Assembly: GCF_019399895.1 (NCBI RefSeq)
Contig: NC_091865.1
Span: 5,275,001 to 5,339,000 of the forward strand
Source of the DNA: Cardiocondyla obscurior
Lineage: Eukaryota > Arthropoda > Insecta > Hymenoptera > Formicidae
Length of the DNA: 64,000 nt
Direction of reading: 5' to 3'
Positions 35,807-46,981 of the stretch are shown here, piece after piece. The position numbers were made by a program, and so were the translations under genes. Below the pieces are notes generated by a model that saw nothing but the letters and a program-made list of their open reading frames with translations, did not search any database and had not been told where the DNA came from. Numbering within the stretch: the stretch's first letter is position 1; every line of letters starts with the position of its first letter.

Positions 35807-36027
35807 TTCTGTTGACGTGTTATTTGATGACGCCGAATCTCGCCGCCGATGGGTCGAGTGCGTCACTTGCCGGCAGGGCTTCATGGCTCTGCGGTGTCAT
35901 GCGTATCATGCCGCTGACATTCCGCCCGCGCGTAGCCGCACTTTTCGTTTGTTGCGGGTGCCGAACTTACTTGTGGTTTTTTAGATGGAGGAGAAGGATT
36001 ATCGTCATGTTTATTCTCTGACAAGTG
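35807..36027 (+). other. Antisense Cys-rich segment of provirus 2
   Basis: On the strand opposite to the provirus, between integrase and env, a segment starts after an acceptor-like TTCTTATTATAG (35,806) and ends at donor AGTG|GTAAGT (36,027/36,028). It encodes C-X2-C-X8-C followed by H, the spacing seen in provirus 1, and a terminal motif ending S-G in the same splice phase. The proline-rich middle of provirus 1 is absent and the frame is broken by a TAG and an indel near 35,950. It supports, but does not prove, a shared antisense gene. Confidence 0.4.
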
Positions 36028-36234
36028 GTAAGTAAGAAATTTTTTTTTGTGCTTAATTTTCTATGAATAGCTTTAGTCTGTTTGCATGGACTTTTATGCT
36101 TCTTCTTCTTTTCCTTATAATATATTTAACTTCTCCGCTCTTTTCTAGTTCTGTGTAGGGTCCTATCCATTGTGCTTCCAGTTTCTTTGATCTGTCTCTT
36201 CTTACTGTTTCGTCGTGCATTAGCACCAGGTCGC

Positions 36235-38350
36235 TTATTCTAAATTTTCTTTTGCGAGTATTTTTGTCGAAACACGTTTTTGATTTCTTTTTTCTTCTTT
36301 TAAATGTTCCCTCGTGAGTAAATTCGATGCGCGTATTTTTTTTCGTAGCTCCTGCGCGTAATCATCGTACGTGTATGTATTTCTCGGTGCTGTTGTCAGT
36401 GTCGTAGGTAGGGCTGCCTGGTGTCCGTACACCAGCTCGAACAGTGTGTATCCTGTTGCCGTATGCGGTATAGTATTATATGCGAACATCGCATACGGTA
36501 CCCACTCGTCCCAATCTGTTTGATCGCTATTTATATAATGTCTGAGGTATTCCGCTAACGTTCTATGCGATCTTTCCAGTGCGCCGTTGCTCTCTGGATG
36601 ATATGCCGTAGTTTGTATCTTTTCGATTTTTAATAATTTGCATATGTTTTTAAACATTTTGCTCATGAAGTTTATCCCCTGGTCTGTTAGTATTTTTTCT
36701 AGTATGCCATTTTCGAAGATAATTTTTGTCGCAAATGCCTTGGCTATCGTAGCTGCTTCTTGGTTCGGGATAGGAATCGCTTTACTGAATTTCGTAAGGT
36801 TATCTTGGAACGTTAAAATATATTTATTGTTATTATTAGTTATTGGCAGCGGTCCTACTACAATATATCTAAGGCGCATTTTTCAAATGGTTTAGTCGGC
36901 GTATCAGTAATAATTAACGGCATTTTAGTTTTCTTTGATAATTTATTCTTCTGGCACTGTTCGCATTTCTTTATATATTCTTCTATGTCTCTTCTTATGC
37001 CTGGCTACTCGTGCTGTAATCTGATGCGGTGTAGCGTACGTGTGATGCCTTGATGTCCGCTTATTGGTGTGTTATTATATTCGTGTATGAGCTTAGCCTT
37101 TTCTTCTGCTGAATATGTGCTTTTTTTTTTTAATATGTGTATCGAATAATTTTCTTCTTGCTGCGGGGGGTTTCTGCTGAGTGCGTCCGCGTTCGTGTTC
37201 TTCTTCCCGTCTTTAGAAACAATTTCGTAGTTATATTCTTCGAGTTTCAATCTCCACCTTATCAGGCGCGAACTGGGATCGTTTACATTAAACACCCAGA
37301 TCAATGGTTTGTGGTCTGTTACAATCGTAAATGTTGTTCCGTAGATATAGGGTCGAAAATGTTTCACTGCCCATACTATCACGAGTAGCTCCTTCTTTGT
37401 TGTACTATAGTTTTTTTCGGCCTTGTTTAATATACGGCTTGCATATGCAATCGGATGATCCCTTCCTATCTCTCCTTGAGAGAGGATGGCTCCGATTGCA
37501 TGATCCGAGGCGTTCGTGATAACGATAAACGAGCGCGTAAAATCGGGGTAACTAAGTATTGGCGCGGTGGTTAAATTTTCTTATAATATTTTGAACTCGT
37601 TTTGTTTTCCATTTCCCAGCAAAATTTTTCGTCCTTTTTTGTAAACGTTGTTAAAGGTTTTGCGATTTTTGAAAAATCTTGTATAAATTTTCGGTAATAC
37701 CCGGCAAGTCCGATAAACGATTGAACATCTTTTAATTTTTTTGGTACCAAAAAATTTTTTGCTGCAAAAATTTTTGAAGGATTGGGTCGTATTCCGTTTT
37801 CCGTAATTAGATGTCCGAGATAAAGTACTTACTTCCGTAAAAATTCGCATTTGTTCGGTTGCAACTTTAAATTATTTTCACGCAAATGTTTAAATACAGC
37901 TTCGAGTCTCTTGTTATGCTCCTTAAGCGTCGGTCTGTAAATGACTATGTCGTCTAGATATACGAGACATTTAATACCGTGTAGGCCCGATAAGACGGAG
38001 TTCATCATACGCTGAAATGTAGCCGGTGCATTTTTAAGACCGAAAGGCATCCTATTAAATTCGTAGTGTCCCTCGGGTGTAGAAAACGCGGTTTTTTGTT
38101 TGTGCTCTTCTTTCATCTGGATTTAATGGTATCCCGAAGCCAGATCCAGGGTCGTAAAATATTTCGCGTGTCCGAGTTGATCGAGGATATCAGTCATGTT
38201 CGGAATAGGGAAGGAGTCGCCTATCGTGATGTCATTTAGTTTTCTAAAGTCGACGACTATTCTTAATATCGGTTTTCCGGATGCGTCGGCTTTTTTGGAA
38301 ACGACTAATATCGGTGCGTTCCATTGACTCGCGCTGGTTCTTATGATTCC
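36235..38350 (-). pseudogene. RT, RNase H and integrase of provirus 2
   Basis: Minus-strand frames carry the RT palm (LVYLDDIVIY, ~37,970), RNase H tail (37,382-37,005: FRPYIYG, NADALSRNP) and integrase (36,879-36,235: GPLPITN, LTDQG, NGALERSH). In-frame stops occur at ~38,135, 37,829 and ~37,580, and a small insertion near 36,860 shifts the integrase N-terminus. Between 37,580 and 37,380 RNase H is readable only in broken frames. Confidence 0.85.
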
Positions 38351-39727
38351 TTAGTCAAGCATCTTCTTTACCTGCTCTGTTACCTCTGCTTTATGTTTTT
38401 CGGGCAGTCGGTAAGGGCGGCAGTTAATTAGCCTACTTTCCTTTTCTGTAATTATTTCGTGCGCGACGGATTCGGTAAAAGAAAGTGGATCGTCTTGCAA
38501 GTAAAAGATATCGCAAAAGCTTTCGCAAAGTTTTATTAATTCGCTTTTTTCTTCTTTATTTAAATAATTAATTCTAAGCTGTTCTTTAACGCATTCTTTT
38601 CGTTGCTGTACTGCGGCTATTCCTGGCTTATTTTGTAACGTGAGCGCGCTGACTATGCATATTTGCGGCTCTGCTTCTATGTGTAATACGGGTGTGAAAA
38701 ATGGCACGGCTGTCTTTCGTGTATTTAATACGCTTATGGTACAGATATTATTTTCGGGAGCAACCAAACAATTGCCGATAAACACTCTGGGTTTAGGTTC
38801 ATCGGCATATATTATTCCAATTTGGTTGCTATCGGTCACAGCCCGTACTATCGTTTTGCTTCTCGGTGGTAGCGTCGTGCGAACATACGGTTGTAACGGG
38901 ATCGCGGCGCGATTAATTATCAAGAGACCGTTTTCGACGTCGTATACAGTACGTTGCGCTTTAAGGAAGTCCATCCCGAGTATTCCGTCGTACGCAATGG
39001 TAAATTCGTCGGGTACTAAGTGCATCGTGTGCGAAATCGTGCTATCTCACAAATAAATTAGTACACGCGTTGTTCCTATAGTCTGCGCCTTATGCCCTGT
39101 CACGCCGGTTAGAGCCATCGATTCAGTGTAAATCGGTGTATCGCCCTTTAATTTCCCAACCTTAACGAGGGTGACAGCAGCACCAGTGTCTAGTAAGAAC
39201 GTCATTTTTCCGCCTATGGCCTGTAATACGGGCAGGGTGACCAGGTCTAGATGACGATTTTTGTTGTCGTCTGATATGTGCGACACCTGATAGTCATGCA
39301 TAGGCCGTGTCTCGTAGCGGCGTGTCTCGTTGCTTCCGCGCGTGTTCTCGAGCATTGCTTGTCTCATCGGTGTTCTCGCTCCTTCTTCCGGTACGGTTGA
39401 ATGCATCTCGGTCGTATGTCGGTTTCGCGGGGAGACTCGGTTATCGCGCCGTGTGCCTTGAGATGATTCGCTGTCTCTTTTCAATCTGCGACATTCTTCG
39501 CGCGTATGATACAGTTTGTTGCAGTAATTGCAGAATTTATCCGTGGTGCTTATTCGCGGTGTATTTTCGGCCCTCGGCAAGCCGTACCTGGGCGCGTATC
39601 TGCCAGTGCGACACAAAAATCCAGAGTGCCCCTGTTTACCGCACCTATTGCATGTTGGCACGATGGGCGGGGTGCCGGGGTGCACGGGAAATTTCGCTGT
39701 ACGTACGCTCGCTCGTTGTATGTTCAT
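38351..39727 (-). pseudogene. gag zinc knuckles, protease and RT N-terminus of provirus 2
   Basis: A CX2CX4HX4C knuckle (CNRCGKQGHSGFLC) and a second CX2C...HX4C knuckle are followed by the protease DTGA site (~39,200) and GILGMDFL (~38,980). An in-frame TGA at 39,047 and TAA at 38,351 interrupt the frame. The 227-residue opening segment starts inside gag, not at a true start. Confidence 0.85.
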
Positions 39728-41007
39728 ATGGGTGTGCTACGCTGTTTTTCTTCTGCTGCCGCTGCTGCTATCGCTTCTTGTAATGTCTTGTAATTTCGCG
39801 ACCAAACGATTGTTTGTAAATGTGGCAACAGGCCTGTTTGGAAGTTGTTCAGTACTTGTTTCTGAAGCGAATTCCAGATTCCGCGCTTCTCATCTGGAAA
39901 GTAGTTTGGGTCTTTGCTTAACGCGTCGTATAATTCGGTTGCTAGCGAGTCGGCTCCAGATCAGTACGTTTGCGCGCTTTTCCCCGTGCGTTGACGCAGC
40001 TGGTTGAATTCTAACTGGAGGTGCGCTGTGCCGCGTCGTTGAGTGTAGCTGTCTTCGATTTCTCGTATGAATTGCGCGAAATTAACGATTCGCTTTGTCT
40101 TGAATCGCGAGAGAGCTCGTCCCGTGAACTTCGTGTATAGTATAGCCGCCAGTAATTCGTCTCCGTCTTCCGGGTCTACTTTTCGCGCTGCGTATTCGCA
40201 CGCCTTAATAAACTTTTTTACATTGTTTTCGTTCCCGTCACACGTCGGTCTAAGGCTAATGGCGTTTTGCAACGTTAAATATTTCCGCGGATTATTATGA
40301 GAGTAATGAACGTCTTTTTGTAGTCGTCGCGGTTGTGGCACCGGCTGCTTCAGCGATTCCATCGTTCTATTGCTCCTGTTGCCGTACCTTTGCGCGAGGT
40401 ATTCTTTTTCTAATCTTTCTACTCGCGTTGCGGTGAGTGATATTGCGTCCAGTATCGTCAGCATCGCGTCTTCGCGCGGAATAGTGGTGCTTTGTCGACG
40501 GATCGGCGAGGAGTGTCGGTATCGTGGTTGGGTTACATTTACGCTCACGTTAGATTCCGCTTTGCCGGTTGAGTTTTCGCCCTGCGTAGTTTGCGCTCTC
40601 GCGCCTTCCCCGTTTGCAAGCGGGGGCTCGTTTCTTTCGCCGTTATCGGTCATCATGAAAACGTACTGCTGGTCCTCGGGCGCGAATATTTCGCTCACTA
40701 TTGATCCTATTGACGATCAGCGACTTTGACTAGCGGGTTCCTCTACTTCGCGGTAATTCACGAAACTCGCGTTGTCAAAATACATGGGTACAGGGAGAGA
40801 GATTCCGTTTGTAAAATCGTATAGTTCGCTATCGCGGTCCAAGATTTCGTTGTTTAATGTTATTTCGCGGATAAAACTTCGCGTTTGATTCGTCGATTTG
40901 TGCGGAATTTGCTTGAAAATTGGTTGCAGGTTTTCGGGCTCAGTAACGCCGTTTAACCAAGCTAGGCGCGATATGCGACAACGCAAGAAAAATTCGCCGT
41001 GATTCAT
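39728..41007 (-). pseudogene. gag of provirus 2
   Basis: A frame from ATG 41,007 runs with an in-frame TGA at ~40,717 and another at 39,961 to 39,728. It includes an N-terminal domain of unknown fold, a Gln/Arg-rich linker and a capsid-like helical region (LRPTCDGNENNVKKFIKACE; EFNQLRQRTGKSAQTY). The zinc knuckles then follow in a shifted frame. The N-terminal ~95 codons upstream of 40,717 are assigned to gag by frame continuity only. Confidence 0.65.
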
Positions 41008-41041
41008 ATAATTATTCGCTTTTTTGCCTTAAACGTATGTA

Positions 41042-41561
41042 TACAGGGTGTCCCGCGAAATGCGGAAAATCTGTCGGGTGTAGGTAGACATTAGAAATAT
41101 ATTTAGAAAAGTTTAGCACCAATTTGTCAAATTCGCGATCTTAACATTTATACGAATTTTTATAACCGAGTGAATAAGAGCGCGGTCTTTTAGAAGCTGT
41201 CCACGCCTAATAGCATTGACTCTGCCCCAGCTTATCGATTGGCTGATCTCTTTTTCGGCGGGTCTAGTGACAATCGGAGACACGTATGGGGGGGAAGGGA
41301 GGATCGGACAATCGCTAAGCGACGAAAAAGCTGAGGCAGAGTCAATGCTATTAGGCGTGGATCGCGGATGGTTAGGAATGGCGTTGTCGCCTGTCGCGCT
41401 CACTCACGCGCAGCTTCCTTGTCGTTCTTGCGCTAGACAAATTAATTTTTTTTTCAATAATGGTTACGAATTTTACAAATTTGTAAAGGACTTTTCGTCT
41501 CCAAATCTGATTTTCTACCCACAGTTTTAATATTGCTAATAATATTTCGGACACCCTGTAT
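41042..41561. mobile_element. MITE with mariner-type TIRs and an internal hairpin
   Basis: TA|CAGGGTGTCCC (41,042) and GGACACCCTG|TA (to 41,560) share the TIR of the DUF4817 element at 7527. A near-perfect inverted pair inside (CCACGCCTAATAGCATTGACTCTGCC at ~41,199 and its complement near 41,330-41,362) encloses about 100 bp. No transposase. It inserted in the last exon of the broken gene X copy. Confidence 0.75.
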
Positions 41562-41857
41562 TTATTATACGCCTGATCTTTTTGGCGTTCTCGTCGTATT
41601 GCCCGTCGCTTCCCAACGTTTATAAACCCTTTGATTTTTATTTCCTCAGGGTTTATCAAACTCTAAAAAAATAAAGTGTTATATTTTTTATTTTATTCAA
41701 TAAAAAATTATTATTTTATATATGGGTAACTTACAGGCTGCATGTGAGGTATCTGCAACTTAAACATGTTTTTAATATCCACCTCATATGTGGGCTCACC
41801 ATCAACAAATATGCGCTGTAAAAAATAACATTTTTTAATTTCTACATTTTCCATTAA

Positions 41858-43070
41858 GGGTGGTTTCTAGTTTAGAACACGAATTTTGACCTTATTTTTA
41901 CGATTTTTTTTCTCCGAAAGTATTAAAGATATCGGTATGAAATTTTAAATGTATATTAATCTGAATCTTAACTATACTTTAGAATTTTTTATATTCACAA
42001 ATCTTAATAAACATTTCCTTAATTAATTAATTTATAATTGTAAAAAAAAACGGCGCTTCATAGTTGCCATGATTCCGGCCTTTCTGTTAATCTAAAACAA
42101 AAAAATAAAAAAGATTATTAATTAGTATGCTTGTGGTTATAGTCCGTACCAGAATTACTAAAAAATATTCATACAAAAAAAATTGACAGCATTTTGAAAA
42201 TTAAGTTTCGATTTTTACGATTTTTTTTTCAATTCAAAAGGTTGTAAATAATATTATTTTAATAGATATTAACTTGATCGTAGTAGGGACGATAGCCACA
42301 AATGTGCTGAATATGTATGTAAAATTTCAGATCGATCGATCAAGCGGTTTTCGAGAAATCATGGCAACCAGTTCGGAAAACATGGTTTCGAGAAAAATGC
42401 GTTTAAAGTTTTACGGACTAAATTCATAGACAAAAATGCTACTTACCATCAATCAGCTATTTTCGGGCCGTACAAATAACCTTCCTCCTGCTCGTAAAAG
42501 CTGTTAAAAGTCAATTTTTCTTCTCTGCGATGAATTTTTCTTTCAAATTCTGCCAATCGTTGCTCCGCGCGAGTTATGCGATGTCGGTTTCTGAGCGTTG
42601 CGTAAGTTTCAGCGTGGTGTCCGACTTTTACGCCCATCACATTAAATATTTTTAAAATTGGCATACACCCAAAATTCAAAATTGACACCCAAAAGTCGAA
42701 AAATTAAAACAATTCGGCGGTTTATTTCAATTGTCAATTAACGGCAATGAATCAATGTTTTGATCGATAGTACACACATAAAGAACCTTGTTCTACCAGT
42801 TGCTTACATAAGTATAAAACTAAACCGAAATATAATACAACAATAAGCGGCGGGTACGTCACGCATTACAAGGGTCACGGAGATGTGTGCTCCGGGCGCT
42901 TCGTTTTGCGCCGCGCCGCAAGGCCAGACGAGGGAATGTTTCGGCGTGCATAGAAGAGCCCCCAAGCTTCGGATCGATAAATCCTTTTGCGTATATATTC
43001 TCTAAACTATATACTTGCAAAATATGCAAAAAAAATTGATTTTTTTGACCCGCTAAACTAGAAACCCCCC
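41858..43070 (-). mobile_element. Kolobok-type element, internally deleted (1213 bp)
   Basis: TTAA|GGGTGGTTTCTAGTTTAG on the left and CTAAACTAGAAACCCCCC|TTAA on the right (TTAA at 41,854-41,857 and 43,071-43,074). A piece of transposase C-terminus lies at 42,688-42,449 on the minus strand; the rest of the gene is deleted. Confidence 0.8.
42449..42688 (-). pseudogene. Kolobok/Mutator-like transposase C-terminal fragment
   Basis: About 79 codons match the C-terminus of the transposase at 54,690-54,906 (PILKIFNVMGVKVG, then E-EGYLYGPKIAD) and end in a proper stop. It lacks the catalytic core. Confidence 0.7.
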
Positions 43071-43761
43071 TTAAATTAGTTTACTTTAATATATTTTATA
43101 ATTGTACTTAACCAAATAGCTGGGTATGTCAGGTTAATATAATTTTCAACGCGATCCTCGTATAAATTTTGTCTTGATATCTTGGTACTGTTATATCCCG
43201 AGCCCTTGGCAACAGAAACTCGGGAATAACGTTGGAATGTCGCACGCGCGCGATTATTTAGCTTGATCGGCAGAATACCGCCGATCAAGGTAACCCGGCA
43301 TTTCCGGCCGGGGCGCGACAATTCGAGGACAGTCGCAGTTGCCACCCGCATTTCTGCTGATTGCTATGATTTTTGACATAGCAACAGCAGGGCATATATA
43401 GGGGCAGCCGCGGCTCGGACGGCAGTCGCTATTAGAAGTCGTAATTAAGTTGTAACACGGTAATTTCCGGTTCGGAGAGCTCGTCGGAAGCCAGGGCACG
43501 AGTATAAAGAAAACCGAGACTTGGGTTAATCGAAAAATAAAGAATTTATTAACTAAAGAAGGAAAGAAATATTTAGTTGAAATCATACACTTAATCTATG
43601 AAAAGAAAGATATTTACAGAAATGAACTTAAGAATAAACTGTCACGAAAACGGCTATCTGCCGTGAGCTGGATTCCCAGAGATTGTTAGTGCGGGTCGCT
43701 TTTGGTCTTATCCTAGGTAACAGACCGCGTCGGTTATACAGGACTCCGAGGATTACAGGGC

Positions 43762-44083
43762 GGGCCGCTCGGGCCGTGTCGGGCGCACGGGCTTCGCGTT
43801 CGCGAGCCGGCGGCGCGGAATACAAACCAGGCCGTGAGGGCCGTGTCGGACGCACAGGTTTCGCGTTCGCAAGTCGGCGGCGCGGATTACAAACCAGGCC
43901 GTGAGGGCCGTGTCGGACGCACAGGTTTCGCGTTCGCGAGTCGGCGGCGCGGATCACAAACCAGGCCGTGAGGGCCGTGTCGGACGCACAGGTTTCGCGT
44001 TCGCGAGTCGGCGGCGCGGATTACAAACCAGGCCGTGAGGGCCGTGTCGGACGCACAGGTTTCGCGTTCGCAAGTCGGCGGCG
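43762..44083 (+). repeat. 67-bp minisatellite, about 4.8 units
   Basis: Units share GGCCGTGTCGGACGCACAGG and TTCGCGTTCGCGAGTCGGCGG. Period of 67 was counted from successive GGCCGTGAGGGCC positions. Confidence 0.85.
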
Positions 44084-44165
44084 CCGCGACTTAATTCGAT
44101 CGTGCGTCGGAATACCAGGGCCGTGTTGGCGCGGGGATGCGAGAGAGAGTCGGGAGCGCCCGACT

Positions 44166-44709
44166 CTCGGAGATGTCGGTGTCGAGGATGGCCGGGAGCG
44201 CCCGGTCAAAGGAAGGCTCGGGAGCGCCCGAGTCTCGGAGATGTCGGTGTCGAGGACGGCCGGGAGCGCCCGGTCGAAGGAAGGCTCGGGAGCGCCCGAG
44301 TCTCGGAGATGTCGGTGTCGAGGACGGCCGGGAGCGCCCGGTCGAAGGAAGGCTCGGGAGCACCCGAGTCTCGGAGATGTCGGTGTCGAGGACGGCCGGG
44401 AGCGCCCGGTCGGAGGAAGGCTCGGGAGCGCCCGAGTCTCGGAGATGTCGGTGTCGAGGATGGCCGGGAGCGCCCGGTCAAAGGAAGGCTCGGGAGCGCC
44501 CGAGTCTCGGAGATGTCGGTGTCGAGGATGGCCGGGAGCGCCCGGTCAAAGGAAGGCTCGGGAGCGCCCGAGTCTCGGAGATGTCGGTGTCGAGGATGGC
44601 CGGGAGCGCCTGGTCGAAGGAAGGCTCGGGAGCGCCCGAGTCTCGGAGGTGCCGGTGTCGAGGACGGCCGGGAGCGCCCGGTCGAAGGAAGGCTCGGGAG
44701 CGCCCGAGT
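44166..44709 (+). repeat. 68-bp minisatellite, 8 units
   Basis: Units begin CTCGGAGATGTCGGTGTCGA at 44,166, 44,234, 44,302, 44,370, 44,438, 44,506, 44,574 and 44,642. Each holds two inverted GGGAGCGCCC motifs. Because 68 is not a multiple of three and units lack stops, long ORFs appear in several frames on both strands; none is a gene. Confidence 0.9.
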
Positions 44710-45252
44710 CGTCAAGAGCGAAGTCGGTTTCAGAGGCCGGGTGAGCCCGGTCGAGGAAGTCTTGGGAGCGCCCAAGACCTGGAGGATCGGATGCTGGGGT
44801 GCTCCCCAGCGCGGAATAAGGTGCCTCGTCTGCGCTCGAGGCAGCTTATATACCCGTGTGCCCGGGAGTGGGGGCCCCCACTCCCGAACGGTCGGGTGGC
44901 GGTGCGCGGTGTGGGCGGTTGGGCGGCCCATGTTGATCGTTGCGAAGGGTCCGTGCTACTCGCCGCGGGCGGCTGGTCGGCCCGTGCTTAATTTAATTTA
45001 CTTATGGACGGGACCGCGCGATTACTAGGGCGAACAGTGGTGGTCGCGGCGCGGGGTCTGAAGTGTTCGTCGTGGCTTTCAGCCACAAAGTGAATCGCGT
45101 GAAGTTGCCGGCTGTAAGTTACAAGAAGGGAATAAAAGGAAGTAAAACAGTTTAATAAAAAGGGGTCTTTATTTCGGCTCCCTGTTCCTGCCCAGTATAC
45201 ATACATCTTTCCGGAGAACGGACCCCACAGCACCTTCACGGTGCAACAGTAC

Positions 45253-45881
45253 GAACGTTCCACAGTTTTATATATTATGTATCCTTACAGCCTCGCTGCT
45301 TTTATACTTACATCTTTTGCATAGTTTGCATTTTTTTAACACGTGCCAACCAAACACTTGTATTCTTTTATAAGACAATCTTATTAATGATATCTTTAAC
45401 TTTGTGATATACATTTAAACTCGTGGCTGGTGATTTTTGTATAATTTGTGCTTTTGACACGTGTTAACTATACACTTGAGTTTTTTTTATAAATGATGCA
45501 ATAACCTTGTTACTGATATCTCTAACTTTCGTGATATGTATACATTTCAACGCGTAACTGGTGATCACATTGCAAAAGTTTTGCATTCTTTTAAATTTTA
45601 TATGGTTACTTGATATACGTTTAAAAAACATACGGCGAGATGACCATATCACAAGTTCGCATCTTTAATTTTTATAATAAAGTATCTCATGACAAAAGAT
45701 ATGTATAACTTTCATAAAAATGCTTGATATACATTTCTACACGTGTTTTGTCGATTTAGTCATGTTCGCAAGTAATGCATCATTGTGTTGAAAATGCATT
45801 CGTTTTCGCATGAGCATTTTTATGAATCGTGATTATGCAACGAGCTCGTAGCTGCCAGTTGTGAACAAAACGAGTCGCGCG
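45253..45881. promoter_or_regulatory. Intergenic region between broken X and Y, with tandem repeats
   Basis: Two diverged ~115-bp tandem units (from 45,345 and 45,458) share ACACGTG, ACACTTG, TGATATC and GTGATATAC motifs; a partial third lies at 45,640-45,760. Just upstream of gene Y it has CGCATGAG and GAGCTCGTAGCTG, both also upstream of gene Y at 60.6 kb. No gene. Confidence 0.5.
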
Positions 45882-46610
45882 ATGGATAAGTGCAATTCGT
45901 GTTATATCCCGAGCCCTTAGCAACAGAGGCTCGGGAATAACGTTGGAATGTCGCACGCGCGCGACCGTTTAGCTTGATCGGCAGAATACCGCCGATCAAG
46001 GTAACCCGGCATTTCCGGCCGGGACGCGACGTTCGAGGACGGTCGCGGTTGCCACCCGCGATTCCGCTGATTACTATGAATTTTAGCATAGCAACAGTAG
46101 GAGATATATAGGGGCAGCCGCGGCCCAGACAGTCAGTCGCAGCCAAGATTTACGCGTAGAATTTATAATAAAATAGTTAGTGCGAAGTGGCCATCTGTAA
46201 GAAAAAGGAAAATAAAAGAAAACTCAAGATATCATAGGACGACTTTTATTCACGACATTAACCAAGTTCCTCCGGAGAACGAACCCCACGGCACCCTCAC
46301 GGTGCAACATTCGGTTATCCGCCATATCTTTAATTGTGAAATAGACGCGAAAAACGCATTTAGTACGGATGGTTTTTGGTGCAACGCGCATAAAAAGAAC
46401 AATATTGCACTGTTAAACGTTTACCAGGGTGACCGTTTGCACGATTACGTGCGAAAAAAAATAGACGAGGTGGTGATTGATAGGACCCCGAGAGTTGGCG
46501 ACGACGGGGCCTACATCATCGACAAACGCCTACATCTGTGCGGTCACACGAGACGTTTCGCATTTATTGACGACGACCTGCCATCCGTTAAAAGAAAGCG
46601 GCCTAATTAA
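45882..46610 (+). pseudogene. Gene Y copy, split by solo LTR E
   Basis: ATG at 45,882 is followed by only six codons before the solo LTR (45,900-46,309) and duplication TTCG; the frame resumes at 46,310-46,314 and runs to TAA at 46,608. The uninterrupted length would be about 104 codons, against 108 for gene Y at 60,299-60,625, and it shares FS..G.WC..H, DRTP, Y..DKR..LC.H motifs. Apart from the insertion the frame is undamaged, so the insertion seems recent relative to the gene. Function unknown. Confidence 0.75.
45900..46309 (+). repeat. Solo LTR, family E copy 2 (410 bp)
   Basis: TGTTATATCCCGAG...CACGGTGCAACA with target duplication TTCG (45,896-45,899 and 46,310-46,313). TATATATAGGGG near 46,091, AATAAAAG near 46,212 and a GCACC-CTCAC-GGTGC end hairpin. 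Confidence 0.9.
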
Positions 46611-46684
46611 TTGGTAAATAAATTTTTATAAGAATTGTAAGTATTTATACAATCATTTATTATTATTATTTTTATTTTTTTTCA

Positions 46685-46981
46685 GCGTATTTTGACAGAC
46701 CATGGGACGTATGAGATGAACACATCCCACCAAGTTCGGGTTCGAATTCCGAGACATGGAATAAAAGTACATATTTTTTATATTTTTAACATTTGTATAA
46801 CAAACAAAATTTTTTTATAATAATACCATTTTTTTCTTTCTTAGAGCGCAGTCGTATTCGTGATTCCGCACGATGGTCGGGCTGCTTACGTGCGACAATC
46901 GGCAAGCAGTTTGGACACACTGATAGCTGAGACAGCAGCGGATATTGCTGCGATATCCGAAGAAGACGACGGAAGTTTATA
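46685..46981 (+). pseudogene. Gene X-like exons after gene Y
   Basis: After an acceptor (TTTTTTTCAG at 46,685) an exon encodes RILTDHGTYEMNTSHQVRVRIP, aligned with exon 2 of gene X. It ends near a GTACAT donor at ~46,767. A second exon after TTTCTTTCTTAG (~46,843) runs to TAA at 46,981 with an acidic tail; it does not match exon 3 of X. No matching first exon is seen, so it is partial or read together with Y. Confidence 0.5.

Larger units (their letters stand above)
33009..41030 (-). mobile_element. Errantivirus-like provirus 2 (5' LTR missing)
   Basis: On the minus strand: gag (41,007 downwards), zinc knuckles and protease, RT, RNase H, integrase, a gap with an antisense segment, env, polypurine tract and 3' LTR at 33,541-33,009. 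No second LTR exists before the gene-X fragment at 41,040, so the 5' end is deleted. It is related to provirus 1 but diverged throughout. Confidence 0.88.
41020..43180 (-). pseudogene. Gene X, broken copy of the virus-like element
   Basis: Three exons of gene X (intact at 61,220-61,719) are recognisable: exon 1 at ~43,175-43,113 (ENYINLTYPAI), exon 2 at 41,815-41,735 (exactly 81 bases, as in the intact copy, with CAG acceptor and GTAAGT donor) and exon 3 from 41,662 (NPEEIKIKGFIN). Exon 1 has lost its start codon and its donor (TT for GT). A Kolobok derivative sits in intron 1, and a MITE in exon 3. Clearly dead. Confidence 0.75.
43451..45087 (+). repeat. Solo LTR, family C copy 2 (1637 bp)
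   Basis: TGTAACACGG...CAGCCACA flanked by AAGT (43,447-43,450 and 45,088-45,091), nested in LTR E. Longer than copy 1 because two minisatellites expanded. Terminal hairpin GTGGCT-TTC-AGCCAC differs from copy 1 by a paired base change. TATA-like TTATATACCC near 44,850. Confidence 0.88.
43189..45248 (+). repeat. Solo LTR, family E copy 1, containing LTR C copy 2
   Basis: Starts TGTTATATCCCGAG, ends CACGGTGCAACA, and is flanked by target duplication GTAC (43,185-43,188 and 45,249-45,252). Removing the nested LTR C (plus one AAGT) leaves about 419 bp, close to the 410 bp of family E copy 2. TATA (CATATATAGGGG) lies near 43,393 and a GCACC-TTCAC-GGTGC hairpin at the end. Confidence 0.88.

Noticed and set aside
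36040..36240. Possible second exon of the antisense gene after TTTTCTAG near 36,150 (provirus 2)
   Set aside because: The acceptor and frame are not present at the matching place in provirus 1.
41031..41700. Search for the 5' LTR of provirus 2
   Set aside because: Only a MITE and gene X exon sequence are present; no LTR-like sequence matching 33,009-33,541 was found.
43762..44709. Regularly spaced repeats considered as a CRISPR array
   Set aside because: Units are contiguous and near-identical along their full 67-68 bp with no unique spacers, in a eukaryotic LTR.
44102..45028. Overlapping ORFs of 240-308 codons on both strands
   Set aside because: They are produced by a stop-free 68-bp minisatellite read in three frames (68 is not divisible by 3) and have no gene signals.
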